A DNA stretch of 64,000 bases from Gymnopilus junonius (taxonomy: Eukaryota; Basidiomycota; Agaricomycetes; Agaricales; Galerinaceae). Made by a program: the position numbers and the translations under genes. Every line of letters begins with the position of its first letter. Position 1 is the stretch's first letter. Positions 45,081 to 62,524 of the stretch are shown here, piece by piece. Under the pieces are notes generated by a model, which made no database searches, had not been told where the DNA came from, and saw nothing but the letters and a program-made list of their open reading frames with translations. The stretch spans positions 37,061 through 101,060 of the forward strand of contig JADNYJ010000148.1 in the NCBI GenBank assembly GCA_015501075.1. Direction: 5' to 3'.

Positions 45081-46387
45081 CTACCGGGGACCCAATATCT
45101 GGGACAAACCAGAAGATCGAGTGCCTCTCGCTAAATTTCTCAAATATACTTAATCCACAACCGCGTCTTATCATCGTCTGGAAATCTGTGTGCAACATCC
45201 TAAGGGATGCTCGACCTTCCATCTCCGAGACCGAATAATTGAGTCTCAGCGTGAGTTGGCATGCACTACTTTCATACATTCGTCCCTTCTTTCATTTCCT
45301 CCATTCCTTCTGGCTCTTGCTGACACGCTTTCTGTCCTAGATGAAAACCTTGCGTACCAGAGTTCAACTTCAAGCATGAAATTCGATAGATCACGCTATG
45401 CTATGGCGAGGTTCTCATTGAATTGTACACGTACATCTTTTTCATCGTTTCCACTGATCCTCTTGCTCCCTTTGCAAGTAGAATTTAGGATACCACTGCC
45501 CAAACCTCGTCCTTATAATTTATGCCATATTACTTCTCAGCTCGTCATTGCGTCTCCTTAAAGGATAATCATCAGTGCGATATATGCATTAAATACCTCG
45601 CTGCATAATACTAAACATAGACAGACCCCGTTATGCTCCCTTGGCGACGCATTTCCTGATACCCCTTAACTGAATTCCTTCTCACGCACTCTTGATTCAA
45701 ATCGTCGATGTACCACTTCGTCGAAACGACTCTACCTTCCCCTCCGCAGATAGGGAAATTGGGCGGTGACATCCTATGGCTGATTTTTTCCCTGAATGCT
45801 GACATGTTTAGCCTGCTGGAATATGACTGGGAAGGAAATCAGAACCTCACTATACAATACGCCTTGGACACCACTCTAAGGCTCTGAATATGACACTCTA
45901 TCTGGCTTTCATTTCCAATTCAGATATCCTATATGATGACGACGTTGGTGTAGCCTTGATGGCACCATTTCTGAAGTGCGATCTATCATCCGTCCAAAAC
46001 CTTGAGCTCAAGCTGGGCCAATATATGAACATTGATTCTTTCTTTCAATCTCTTTCCGGAGTGAAGGTATTGCGAACCAATCCATGCAGCTTATCGCCCC
46101 TAGCGTACATTGAACTTCTCCTCCCTAGCCTACAAACACTCCAACTTCCACCACTTGATTCCTCCAACAGATTTTCGGCGCTCTTGGATTTTTATCGGCT
46201 CAGAAAGGATCGTCAACTCTCCATTCCAGATCTGGACCTTGGCAGAGACCCAGTGGGTGACTTGGAATTATTGGAGAAGATAAACGTGCTGAGAGTTATA
46301 TTGCAAGAAAGCGGGACACTGTCGGAGTATATATGCGGTTCCGGGAATGAGAAAATATTAAATTTCGGAGGTAGGAATGGATGGTAG
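45081..46387 (+). pseudogene. F-box/LRR-like C-terminal fragment
   Basis: 45890-46387 encodes 165 residues (MTLYLAFISNSDILYDDDVG, then LSSVQNLELKLGQYMNIDSF, YIELLLPSLQTLQLPPLDSS and LELLEKINVLRVILQESGTL). The spacing of leucines resembles the C-terminal part of agaricomycete F-box proteins. Upstream, 45081-45240 holds a possible relic (RLIIVWKSVCNILRDARPSI) that ends at a stop. No F-box is visible. It is probably a remnant; an intact short gene is less likely. Confidence 0.4.
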
Positions 46388-47223
46388 TAAACTGATTAAA
46401 TGGTTCGCGCGAGTCTTGTTGATCGTTTATAGAAATCATATATATTTGTGGATTCATGGAAGCTCACCCTTGTTCGTCATCTCGGTGTTCTTTAAGACGA
46501 TACTGTGCGGAAAGACATTTATGCTGTCAGTGACTCCGATAAGTTCAATTAGTGAGATATAGATAACCATAGGAATGAAGAGCGTTCCTCGATGAGCGAT
46601 ACCTTCTAAGGTGGATAAACGGAGGAATGGAAGAATGACTCGCTGAATGGTATCCGGTATCGACTTGGCACCATGGTCGACAATCCAAATTATTTGGTTC
46701 TAAGATGAGAGCAGAATAAGGACAAAACTAATGGTCTTTTCGCAGCGTACCGTTTCACCGAAAAAGTCCTGGAAGATGATGGCTGTTCGCCTAATTGTGG
46801 CCTATCCGACTCCAGAAATATGTAGTGCAGAAATTCACATTTTTCCAGTTCCGGCTGGAACTGGATGGTGCTGCAGCTTTCTGGTAATTTCATAATGTGA
46901 CTGGCGCGAGATCCGAAATAATAAGTAAAAGAAGGAAGGGAAGACATTAGTGAGGACGAGAAGTCGAAAGAAGACACTCGACAAATCTTTACAAAATCAC
47001 TCGATGATAGAGTAATTGGATGCTCAAAGATGGACTAGAAAAAGAAGGAGGAAGGAGTCAAGTGCAAGTCAAGTGAGGAGTATGCATCAAGCTTGGTGTG
47101 TATCCGATTTAGACAGAGGCTGCTGAAGATCCTGAATCAGAACAGGGCCCTTGCTCCCCGGTAATGAGTCAGAAAAACTCTAGTCGCAGGGTCGACGACC
47201 GATAAGAGAATAGGACAACATAT
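46388..47223. other. Intergenic, left flank of SINE-like insertion
   Basis: No gene seen. The minus-strand frame at 46690-46977 (MSSFDFSSSLMSSLPSFTYY) has no supporting feature. Confidence 0.4.
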
Positions 47224-47235
47224 ATAAGAGAGGGC
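47224..47235. repeat. Left target-site duplication of SINE-like element
   Basis: ATAAGAGAGGGC is identical to 48056-48067 at the other end of the element. A perfect 12-bp direct repeat fits target-primed reverse transcription. Confidence 0.85.
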
Positions 47236-48055
47236 GGGCCGCGGTGGCTCAGGTGGCACCATCGCGGAATAACCCTAGGTTAGTCAGTAGGACACAAGTT
47301 CGAACCCTGCCGGTTACATGGTTAAAACACTTTAGACACCATGTGACATTTCACACGCCCCCGGGTGACACCGTGGTAAAATAGCTTGTGTTTGGGAAGG
47401 CTTTAAGAATGCTGTCGGTATACTTAGGTGCGGTCGGACCAAATAGAGCCACAGCGGCCGATAATGATGTACCCATGCTCACTGACCTTGTTGATGAAAT
47501 TATGGTGATGTTACTCTCCTTGCCAGTGAAAAGCTGGTATTGCCGAGAAGCACGTGGGGAGCTGGAAGGATAGGGACGGGGTCAAATGACCTGGTAATTG
47601 CCGAGGCTGGTAAACCAGTCCCCTGTCTGCAAGACCAACTGGACCACAAGGTGGAAGTTTGACATTCCGACATCAAAGACGGCTAAAGCCGACCCGAAAG
47701 GACAAGTCTGCGAGGACTAAACTGCTCAGGATTCAACGGCAACCGGCTGCCGAGGATCACGCTGCCGACAACGATTACCTGCATGACGGGGTGTTGCGTA
47801 GAATGATGTAGGATGCTATATATAGCTTAACTCCGGGAGTAGCAAGGGTGACCATTCCTAACCCTAGCGATAGCGATATCGGATCGCAAGCCATGATTAG
47901 ATAAAAACCACGGGATGTAACGACAAAAGTAGATAAAAAACACAGACACTTAGAGTATTAACTAAGTCATACCGTGTCACACTACATAGGCGATAAACAA
48001 TGTCATGTAAAACAAGCCTATGATATAAATAAAAAACAATTCCAATTCCAATTCC
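47236..48055 (+). mobile_element. tRNA-headed SINE-like retroelement (820 bp)
   Basis: The 5' end contains RNA polymerase III promoter motifs: an A-box-like TGGCTCAGGTGG at 47245-47256 and a canonical B box GTTCGAACCC at 47298-47307. This is the layout of a tRNA-derived head. The 3' end is a short A-rich stretch followed by repeated CAATTC (AATTCCAATTCCAATTCC), a simple-repeat tail as in LINE-mobilised SINEs. The element sits between perfect 12-bp direct repeats. It has no long ORF; the 61-codon frame at 47388 is not convincing. 820 bp is long for a SINE, so it may be a composite or carry a 3' part borrowed from a partner LINE. Perfect duplications suggest recent insertion. Confidence 0.75.
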
Positions 48056-48067
48056 ATAAGAGAGGGC
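48056..48067. repeat. Right target-site duplication of SINE-like element
   Basis: The second copy of ATAAGAGAGGGC, directly after the AATTCC tail. Confidence 0.85.
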
Positions 48068-48481
48068 TGTGGGCGTTGGTGGTCGCAGCGAAAGGTTATG
48101 TCTGAATTACGTAAGTTCTTGCGTACCGTCACACATCACACCTCTTTTTTCTGCCGCCCTTCATCATAAAGGTACGTCTGCCAGCTCCTCTGAATTCCCC
48201 CCTAATTCCGAGCTAACTACGTCCAATCCTCAGATACTGTCTTTACCACTCGATTGCCCCGAGCTATTGTGCCCACCTACGGGCGAATCAACTCCGATTT
48301 GTCGCGCACCGCCCCCGATTCCCAGCTGTTTCAATAGCTGACCCAGCTCTCCCCCACACTGACATTTCCAAAAAAGGTTAGGATCACGTGGAAAGCTTAA
48401 GGGAACACGTTGAATACCTCTACGTAGCATATAGCACCATATTCCACCATATTCTACACTCTCTACTATACTTCGACACTT
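48068..48481. other. Leader of the transposase gene
   Basis: About 410 bases between the SINE-like insertion and the transposase start. It may hold the transposase promoter or the element's 5' terminus. No clear terminal inverted repeat matching the region after 51756 was found by eye. Confidence 0.4.
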
Positions 48482-51400
48482 ATGGAAGATTCAAACACTC
48501 CTGAAAGTTCCCATATATGTTCCAAGGCCTGGTGCCATACCGAATTGCCAACTAATTATAGATGGAAGACTTGTGACCACTGTCGCGAGCGTGATAGGCA
48601 GACAAAACGTGCCCAACGAGCTTCCGAAAAGGCCAAAGAAGCAGCATTGGTACAGAAGGGAGCCGGAACCAAGAGGAAGAGGGGTGACGACACATCTGAC
48701 ACATCTGACGCGTCTGAGGATGAACCGACACACCAGAGAAAGGAAAACGTGGCAGATGGTATGGACATGGGTTTTTTGGATGATGATGATGTCCTGTCTG
48801 AAAATGATGAGGAGGTAAGTAGGGTCCATTGAGAAACAAAGGATAGAAAGACTTACTCCTCAGTTAGACTTTCACGGCAGCAGAAGAATTCTTCGATAGC
48901 ATTCGGCAAGACTTTCAGTTGCACAATGACATATCCTTCAAGGGTTCCTTCACCATCGCACATGACCCTCTCATGTCATTCCGCAAACGAGTGCAGCTAA
49001 CCGCCGACGAGATCTGGAAAATGACGGGATATCGATTTACGTGAGCCTTTTCCATAAGATGAGAGAATCAGAACTTACCACACAAATAGGGTTAAGGACC
49101 ATAAGAAGCTCATAAGTGGGCATAGAGCAAGGTATTGGTGTTGTCAAGATGAAGGGCGGAAAAAGAAGTCAAAAAAGTCGCAAAATGTTGGCGTCAAGAA
49201 TCGGGACACCATGGGCATGAAGCGCTATCCATGTCATAGTCGTCTCATTATATCCTGTCATGAAACGAAAGACGGGCTGACAAAGGTTGCCATCAGCCTT
49301 GAACATCATATGAAACACGTTAATTATGTCGATGTCAGCATGCCACCGGGAGCTCTAGACCTTGTACGTGAAAATGTAGAATGGTTGACGCCTGTCGCAA
49401 TGGTCGCGAAGGTCCAAGCTGCCTATCCGGATGTCACTGCTGCCCAAATCCATACTGCCTGGATGCAGATGAGTCAGCAGTACTGGCGACGAGATGACAT
49501 TCAATTACCATCAGCAGCAAAACTCCTCAGTGAGTTCAGGGATGAGGTTGACGTCTTCGACCCGCAAGACGTGCCAGATGGTGTTGAGATCCTATGTTGG
49601 GGTATGAAGAAGATAGCCGGACCCTTGAAAGGACATTGCATTGAGGTTGGCTTAGATGCAACATGTAAGTGACAGTCAAAAAAAGCAGACAGTGAGGCTC
49701 ACGAGATTTGACATCAGATAACACGAACTCAAAGCACTTCGAGCTCTACAGTGTCATGGCCGAGCACGACAATGCAGGATTCCCACTGTCCTATTGTCTT
49801 CTGTCCACTGCGACTGCGATTGACCAAGGAAAGCGGACCAAGGCTCTGACAGCATGGACAAAATGCTTGAAAGAGAAATATGATGTGAATCCAACATTTG
49901 TTCACGTCGACAAAGACATGGCAGAAATTGGAATGGTGAAAGTCATATGGAACGCCAAGATTTCGCTTTGCTGGTGGCATTTGCGGCGCGCAGTACGTAC
50001 GCGCCTCGCGAATGGAAAACTTTCGACAACCCCATATAATGTTGCACGTGCCCATGCAGAATTCTCATTTATTGATCCCAACTTTAAACCAAAAGGGAGG
50101 GCTGACAAGAGCGAGTATGAGGGAGGAGAACACGCGGACACTGACAGCTGCCAAGACCCACCTACAACCGCGAGCCAGATCCCAACCATGTCGCAAGCAC
50201 ATAACCCAGTGACAGTGGCATCCACTGCATCCACTGCGACACCTCACAATGGGTTGATCATCTCAACTCCTTCAGTGGTCCAAGAACAGCATTGACCAAC
50301 TCGCTAAACACGCTCAGCATTCGCCTTCCAAGGCAGAGGATTTCGAGGGTCCAGCCATCATCTTTGACCGCACCGACTCAAGCTGGGAAGGAAAATCGAA
50401 TAGACCTGTCAGCACTTGTGAAAACCAAGACTGGAAAGGAACAGAGACTCACAATCCGCTTACTAGGTCCACGGAAAGAACAGCCAAAGGAAAGTCATAC
50501 TGCCATCACTGCGGAAGCTGGGAAGGGGACAGAATTAGATGAAGAAAGTGACGCGGATGAACCGGTGAAACAACGAACCTTTTGCCCTGTGATACACCGA
50601 GAAACCATCATTAACATGATGGAAGCCCACTACTGCGCCCATCCCCTGATCCCTGGGTATGCTCCACCGACTCCAGAGGGTATTCGAAAATGGGCTGTCA
50701 AAAAAATGTATAACTACTGTTTCAATAACGAATTGCCAGAAGTTTGGGCCTACCTATGGGAGAACTGGTATCGACGGGGTAGATGGGAGCTCTGGGCAAG
50801 ATCAACACATCTGATGATCCCTATCTTAAAGACGACGATGATTCTAGAAAGCCAGTACGTCAGTTTAAGTGCCTCAAAAGTTTTAGCTTGCTCATCCTGA
50901 CCTTCACAGCTGGAGACGTATCAAACATGATTTTCTTCACCACTTTCACATGCCGTGCATTGATCTTCTCGTCTGGATCCTGATCGTCAAGCTCGCACCA
51001 ACATACTACCGAAAATTGAACCGTTTACTTACCGAGACAGGTCGATATCGTGAATTACCCTCATGGCGAAAAGGGTTTAAACGAGAGTGGCGGAAGTTGG
51101 AGAAAACACCTATAACAATGCCCATGAGCGACGCATATAGACCCAAGCCAAAAATGATGGTCTGCACCTGCCCGTATCTAGCAACCAGCCATTTCCTGAT
51201 TTGTAAACACCTCGTCCAATCCTTCCATCCAGTACCCCCCGTTTTCTTCCTCGAGGCAAAACGACATCGAACTGCGCCGATTTGGCGGCACCCGGGGTTG
51301 AAGTTGATCGACGAAGGGCCTACAGAGGCGGGGGAGGACGAACCACTGCCGCAGATCAATGATAATCAAGTGGAGATAACGCCTTCGTCTCCCGGCGCAG

Positions 51401-51756
51401 ATATCCCTCCAGATGACGAGGATGAGGACGACGAGGACGACCTGCTGGACATGGGAAGCAAAACGGGTCAAACATTCGATGAATCAATGAAGGAAAAAAT
51501 CAATATCTTACGGGATTTCTTGGGTGGCCTCGAGTACCAAATCCAGTTTCGTGATGGCCGTATGTTGCAAGCACTCGAACGTGAAGGGGCAGGCCTATTA
51601 CGGATGGCGAAAGCGTGTCTGAGCAAGGAGAGGAGGATGCGGTCAACCAGAGGGGAGACACCGTCGACGTGGGAGCAATCAACAAGCAGTGCGATGTTTT
51701 ACCGTTCCAGAGCCGCACGTTCTGATTCCAACACGCCTGGCCGCGGAGACCGTTGA
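48482..51756 (+). CDS. MULE-type transposase with SWIM zinc finger (999 aa)
   Basis: Six exons fit in phase: 48482-48814, 48868-49040, 49090-49664, 49718-50252, 50318-50854 and 50910-51756 (introns of 49-65 nt), exactly 1000 codons. The N-terminus has a Cys/His cluster (HICSKAWCHTELP, then WKTCDHCRERDRQ), a likely DNA-binding finger. The catalytic domain reads IEVGLDATYNTNSKHFELYS (Asp ~358), FVHVDKDMAEIGMVKVIW (Asp ~428), CWWHLRRAV (the C-x2-H of MULE transposases) and ARAHAEFSFIDP (Glu ~472). KWAVKKMYNYCFNNELPEVW and WRRIKHDFLHHFHMPCIDLL follow, then a SWIM finger CTCPYLATSHFLICKHLVQ (~803-821). An acidic stretch and a basic tail end the protein. Such proteins move Mutator-like DNA transposons; a domesticated role is possible. 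No frame damage is seen, so it is probably young. Confidence 0.75.
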
Positions 51757-54316
51757 CAGCGACGTTGTTCTTTGTTTAGACGTTGAAATCTTATCATCAT
51801 TATCATTATCTTATCGTATTTACACATATTTAATATCAAAGTTGATCATGGGACTTCAAATTTCGTAGCTTGAAAATGTCAGTGTGGGGGAGGCCAAGGG
51901 AACTTTGTTTCAATGCTCAGCCGCGCCCGGTATTACGGGCAACACTCATGGACTGAAGACTTCATCGATGTCGACTACGAAGTTATGAGGACTTGAATGG
52001 ATTACAGTCATAACTAGTGAATGTCGAGAGCGGGTGGGAAGATCGTGCGAGAGTCGTTCATCGATGGCAAGCTGGTTCGAGTTGGGCTCCATCGTGAGTT
52101 ACATCTTCCTTCTTTATCCTCCCCACCCTTACCTCTTCCCAGTGTTCTGTCTGTCCATGCCTTACCTTTCTGCTAACCCTGTCCTCGTATCGTATCTCAT
52201 AACTCTCCCAAGGACACACGCGCACTCTATGTCGAGTTCATCTAACGTTCTTTGCCCATCTGTAGTACGTCTAAGCTTCTCTCTTTCTTTGTCCTCTCTT
52301 TCTCACTTTCCCTTTACGTAGGACCTTCTCTAAGCCGCAAATATGAAAACTCGATTCTCCCAACGGAATAACCCTAGTTGCACGACCTCGTCTAGTGAAC
52401 GCACGAATTCCTAAAAACATGCCCATCATTGTCGCTTGCAGGTTCAAAACGTACTGGGATTGTTGGTTTTCGAAGAGGATGTACGTTAACTTTCCTCCTT
52501 TCTTCCCTCCCTCCCTCCTCTTGCTCTTTCTCGTTTTTATTAATAGTAATATATTACTCTTTAGACTAAAGTGATTCGTCATGACTGGTAGCGACTAACC
52601 GCGTGTATGGATTTCACCGTCACACCATTACCCTCAATTCTAGCCTTGCAAACATGGCGTCACTCAGACAACGGTAGATGCCCCATTTTAGAGGAGCTGC
52701 GGTTTACTTCTGGCGGCGTGGGTCAGTAACAAGGGCGAGGCGATTGCATAGCTAGAGACACATGATAAGTTGCCGGTTGGAGCTAATGAATGAGCGTATT
52801 CATTCCACCAGGCTACGTCAGACCTGAAAGTAATTCAACATCGCATTGCGCGGATAAAAGATGGATCGGATTCGAAAATGAAAAGCGTTGACGTGGTTCA
52901 GCGCTTGGAGGTGATAATGTATGCTAGTAGTTCGGGAACGTGCAGTAGAGTGACTTGAGCCGTGGCACAGGTAAAGCCCGAGAAACTGGCTTGTGGAGGA
53001 CGGCGAGCAGACGAGGAGAGCCAAGTCGATTCCGGGCACTGTTTGGTCACCATTTCTTAACCAAATACTGGCTACTCTTCATTCTTTTCTTACATTTTCA
53101 AGGAGTCAGTCAGCTTACGACCTTGGACCGGGTCGTTTTTAGCAGGTAGTCGCAGACTGGACAGGGTTCGTCAAGGCTCAGAATTATATTAAACTTGAGT
53201 ATCCCATCCAACGGAGGATGTGTTCGTTCGATGTTGAATACGAATTTGACATGCTTGATACTCGAGTTGTATGGTATTTCGGAATGAAGATTCTGCCAGA
53301 GACTGGTCATTACAAACTTGAAATTTAAGCATATATGAATTGTGCAAAGAAGTCGGTGTCCCAGCGACTGACCGCGAGATCTCGATGTCTAGCAACACGT
53401 GTTTTGCCATGATTACATTCTATAACTCTAATTTCAGCGGAGAGCATGCGGGAGCACAACTTGGCGATCAATCGATCGTATAAATCCCGACGAATGACAC
53501 GGTTCTTCGGCTCTGCTAGCCCTTCGCGGACTTCAAAAAAAAAAATTTACGAACAGTTACTCTTCAATGCAATACACTTCATCTCCTTACCTGTAGAGCC
53601 TTTGAATCATGTACAGATCGAACTGACAAAAGACGTGAAGTGTCTAAATGTTCCTCATTCGTGCGGGACTGTGAGCCTACTGGACGACGATTGGGTGCCT
53701 TGCTACGTTCCGGCTAAATTTGGATGGATCTATTTGTCTCATTGAATTTGCCTAGGCCTCCTGAAAAAAATGTATCCCGATCCTGCGTTGCGTGCTAAGC
53801 AACATCAACCGGCGTGTAATGTATCCTACGTCTCAGTCATGCAAGTACAAGTCCTGTAGTACGTTTGAGGGTTCCGATGTTCACCAGTGTATATGATAGA
53901 CAGGCGGAAGATTGAAAACCCACAACTTCCACGTATGTACGCCAGATCCATTTCGCAGGTATCACGGGCCTCAGGCGCTATTAATTGATTACATACTAAC
54001 CTGATCAACGATATCTTCTCCGCTTTCCCCGATCTCCAACCCCACACCAGGTGAAAATCGAAGGTGCGTGAATGGCGTCACGCGTGTTGCCACAAAACTC
54101 AATTTGCAAAATCCTCTCTTCTTCCCCCCTAATGGCTAATGTTTCTCCGGACGTGTGTGACTCTCCAAGATCTCTCCGCATGAAACACATGGTCAAAGGG
54201 GCCACGCTAGACGCAGGGGAAAAGAGACGCGACAGGCCGGCCGGTATACAAAAAGAAGGGCTTTTGAATGCGTTAGCCAAGTTCTTGTCCCCTTCTTCGT
54301 TTCCCGCCCTCCACCC
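51757..54316. other. 2.6 kb, possible small multi-exon gene near 52021
   Basis: 52021-52093 reads MSRAGGKIVRESFIDGKLVR and is followed by a GTGAGT donor. A later exon ending near 52483 (VQNVLGLLVFEED) joins in phase across a GTACGT...CTTTAG intron to TKVIRHDW and a stop near 52592. The exons between could not be fixed. The remainder (53446-53745 and others) has only isolated frames. The right end of the MULE element, if any, should lie shortly after 51756. Confidence 0.3.
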
Positions 54317-56428
54317 ATGGCGTCTCTTGATATCCCTCGGTCTTTTGGTGCCCTTCTCATGGGCGGGTTGTTTGCAACATTGTGAGTTATCGATCAGCGT
54401 TGTTTTTTTCTGTGAGTTCATTCACACGTATCTACATTACCTCTAGACTTTCGGGCTTCGTAATGATGCAGGTCTACTTGTACTTTCAAATGTATCCCTC
54501 GGATTTGAGGCAAACCAAGGGGCTGGTAGGTCGCGCTCCCTTTATACTCTTGTCAATTCTCCTCATTTTGTTTTCTTTAGGTGCTTGCGATTTGGTACAC
54601 CGTTTCTTGTTAACTCAAACTACTTCCATTTTACTGATACTTTTTCAGGGCTCTCGATGCCAGCCATACCGCGTTCATTTGGTCGGCTTTGTGGAGTTAT
54701 GTTATTGATAACTATGGGGATCCGAGCAATATCAACGTTATCCACTGGTGCGATTTTTTGTCTCTTTCCAAATTCTGGGACTTACCTGGTCCTCACTAGG
54801 GAAATCGCGGCACGTATTCATCTTTTCTTGAGTCACTAAGTGTTGCTCATCATTCCCTCTAGTTAACAATTGTCATGACGGTATGCTTTTATGTTAAACC
54901 CTTGGTATCATGCTTCTCATGCTTCCAATAGGCCATTCTGACATTCCTGGTTCATATGTGAGACCAGCTTGTACTTCTCTCGCGACGTAGGAGCTAATTG
55001 TCGACCATCTCAGCTTCTTCGCCCATAGGATCTACATGTGTAAGTGCATATCGGACTCGTTAAAATGCCGGCTCCAACTTATAATATCACATGGGACGGT
55101 AGTAAGTAAGAAGAATTATTTACTAACAGCCCCAGTCGTACGTGCCTGACTTTCGTTACTCGAAATCATCTGATCGCGCTACTACTCGTTCAGGCTATAC
55201 TTGCCTGCTTGAGACTCAGTGAGTTTTCCATAGGCGAATGGCTGTGATTTCTACTGACAGGATTGTTCTTTCCAGTCTCTGCCTGTGGTCCGTTAATTCG
55301 CCATATTTTTCACAACTGACTAGGCTGACATTCGGACATCCGGCATCAAGTGACAACCGCTGAAATGTACGTTTGACCTCCTATCAACCACCGGCTTTTA
55401 CTCTGAAATTGACTTCACTTCCAGGATCCATTACGGAACATTTTCTGGGTTCCGTTCCTCAATCAAAGTGAGGAATGAACCTGATTCGCATGTATCCACC
55501 ATATACTGACCCTTCCAAAGTGGATTTTCACAACGGGTCTAGCACTTTCGACGGCAGTGGATGTCCTGATTACAGGATCCCTGTTCGTTCTGCTTCATGC
55601 CAGCAGGACGGGCGCAGCCAAGTAAGAAGTCGTAACACTGTCATGGTTCGAAATTTCGTTATCTCCTAATAGCCCTTTGTCTAGCTTGAATTTAGTCATT
55701 GATGTGCTGATCGGTACTCATTCGAGACTGGCTTTCTAACATGGTACATTTATTCGCTTCGATGAAATAAGATAGCTTCCTCATTACCCCTTATGTTTAC
55801 AGTGCAGGAACCGTCATCTCAATGATTTGCGTACGTCCGTTTTATTTCGATCATCACAATAACTCATCAGCGTGATTTAGTGGCTTGTTATGCCAAGTAA
55901 CTTGGTTTTCATGGGACTTCACTTCGTTATTGGGAAGCGTAAGTCATATTTTCATTATGTCAGGAGTCGAGATCTGAATAAAAAACAACAGTATATGCCA
56001 CTTCCCTGCTTGTCACGTAAGTCTCAAACACTAATATTCCATATGGCTATTTACCAATTTAAATCAGTTTGAATATGAGGGAGAATATCCGCAGAGGGCG
56101 AGCAGGATCATCAAATGGGTTTGGCGCACCAGTTATTCTCGACACCCGCCGGAGGCGCACTGGAGAGACAACAGATCAGTTGGCGGTATGTGACCTCTTA
56201 TTGAGCACCGTCAGTCGACTCCTTGACACTAATCAAAGGACGAAAATTCCTTCCTTCACAGCTCTCTGGGATCCGTACAGACTCTAAACGTGAAAGCAGC
56301 AACTTGAATCTCAAGGGAACCATGGTGAGGGCGCCATTTGAGACTGCTCTTTTCGACTTGCTAATTGAAATATTCCCTTTTAATAGCTTGAGGTTAACGT
56401 GGAGCGAACTATTCACTATGACATTTAA
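54317..56428 (+). CDS. DUF6534-type seven-helix membrane protein
   Basis: Many small exons. The first are 54317-54381, 54447-54525, 54581-54594, 54649-54747, 54800-54809, 54863-54880, 54932-54957 and 55014-55037. Joined, they read MASLDIPRSFGALLMGGLFA, then GFVMMQVYLYFQMYPSDLRQ, ALDASHTAFIWSALWSYVID and IHWEIALTIVMTAILTFLVH. This is the hallmark order of the DUF6534 family of agaricomycete integral membrane proteins. Later segments include LIALLLVQAILACLRL, VDVLITGSLFVLLHASRTGA (about 55560) and PSNLVFMGLHFVIGKVYATS (about 55890), followed by LNMRENIRRGRAGSS and an end at EVNVERTIHYDI (stop 56426-56428). Later exon limits are approximate. The family has about seven membrane helices. Its function is unknown, though a receptor-like role has been guessed. 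Confidence 0.75.
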
Positions 56429-56874
56429 TGCATTTCCTATATTTCCTACCCTGCGGCTTCGCCCTTAGACATTCGTTAACTTACGTTCTTATTTGCCTGT
56501 TAGAAACTAGTGTACACCGTTCGCCTCGTTGAGAAGGATTCCCATGTCACCTGTAATTCTAACGTTCGTTTTCCTTTCAAGAACGTACCTGGGAAAAAAT
56601 AGCCAGTATATATACATACTGCGTTTATTTTCGTATCGGCCCACCCTTCAAAGATTCCTCTTCATGGAACGGCCGCGGCTTCTGCTTGAAAACCGGAAGT
56701 TCAACAATAAGACACTTTTAACGGAACATGAAGTCTATAGAGACATATTTTCATGATGTATGAGGAAGAGGCGGGAAGAACGAATGAACGAATTAATTAT
56801 ATGACAAGACAATGACGTGAAAAAAGACAAGACGAAGCATCAAGAAATTTAAGGTCTACAGGATCGTGCATAGC
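56429..56874. other. Intergenic between convergent genes
   Basis: 3' flanks of the DUF6534 gene and the ISWI gene. No gene seen. Confidence 0.5.

Positions 56875-62524
<5,650 letters not shown>

Noticed and set aside
47236..47320. Functional tRNA gene
   Set aside because: A-like and B boxes are present, but no full cloverleaf could be folded by eye, and the sequence continues into a longer element with a repeat tail and target-site duplications.
48491..48839. Minus-strand frames of about 95-112 codons
   Set aside because: Antisense to the first exon of the transposase gene.
53446..53745. Plus-strand 99-codon frame
   Set aside because: No motif, no splice support and no signal peptide, and it includes an A-run. 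Not distinguishable from chance.
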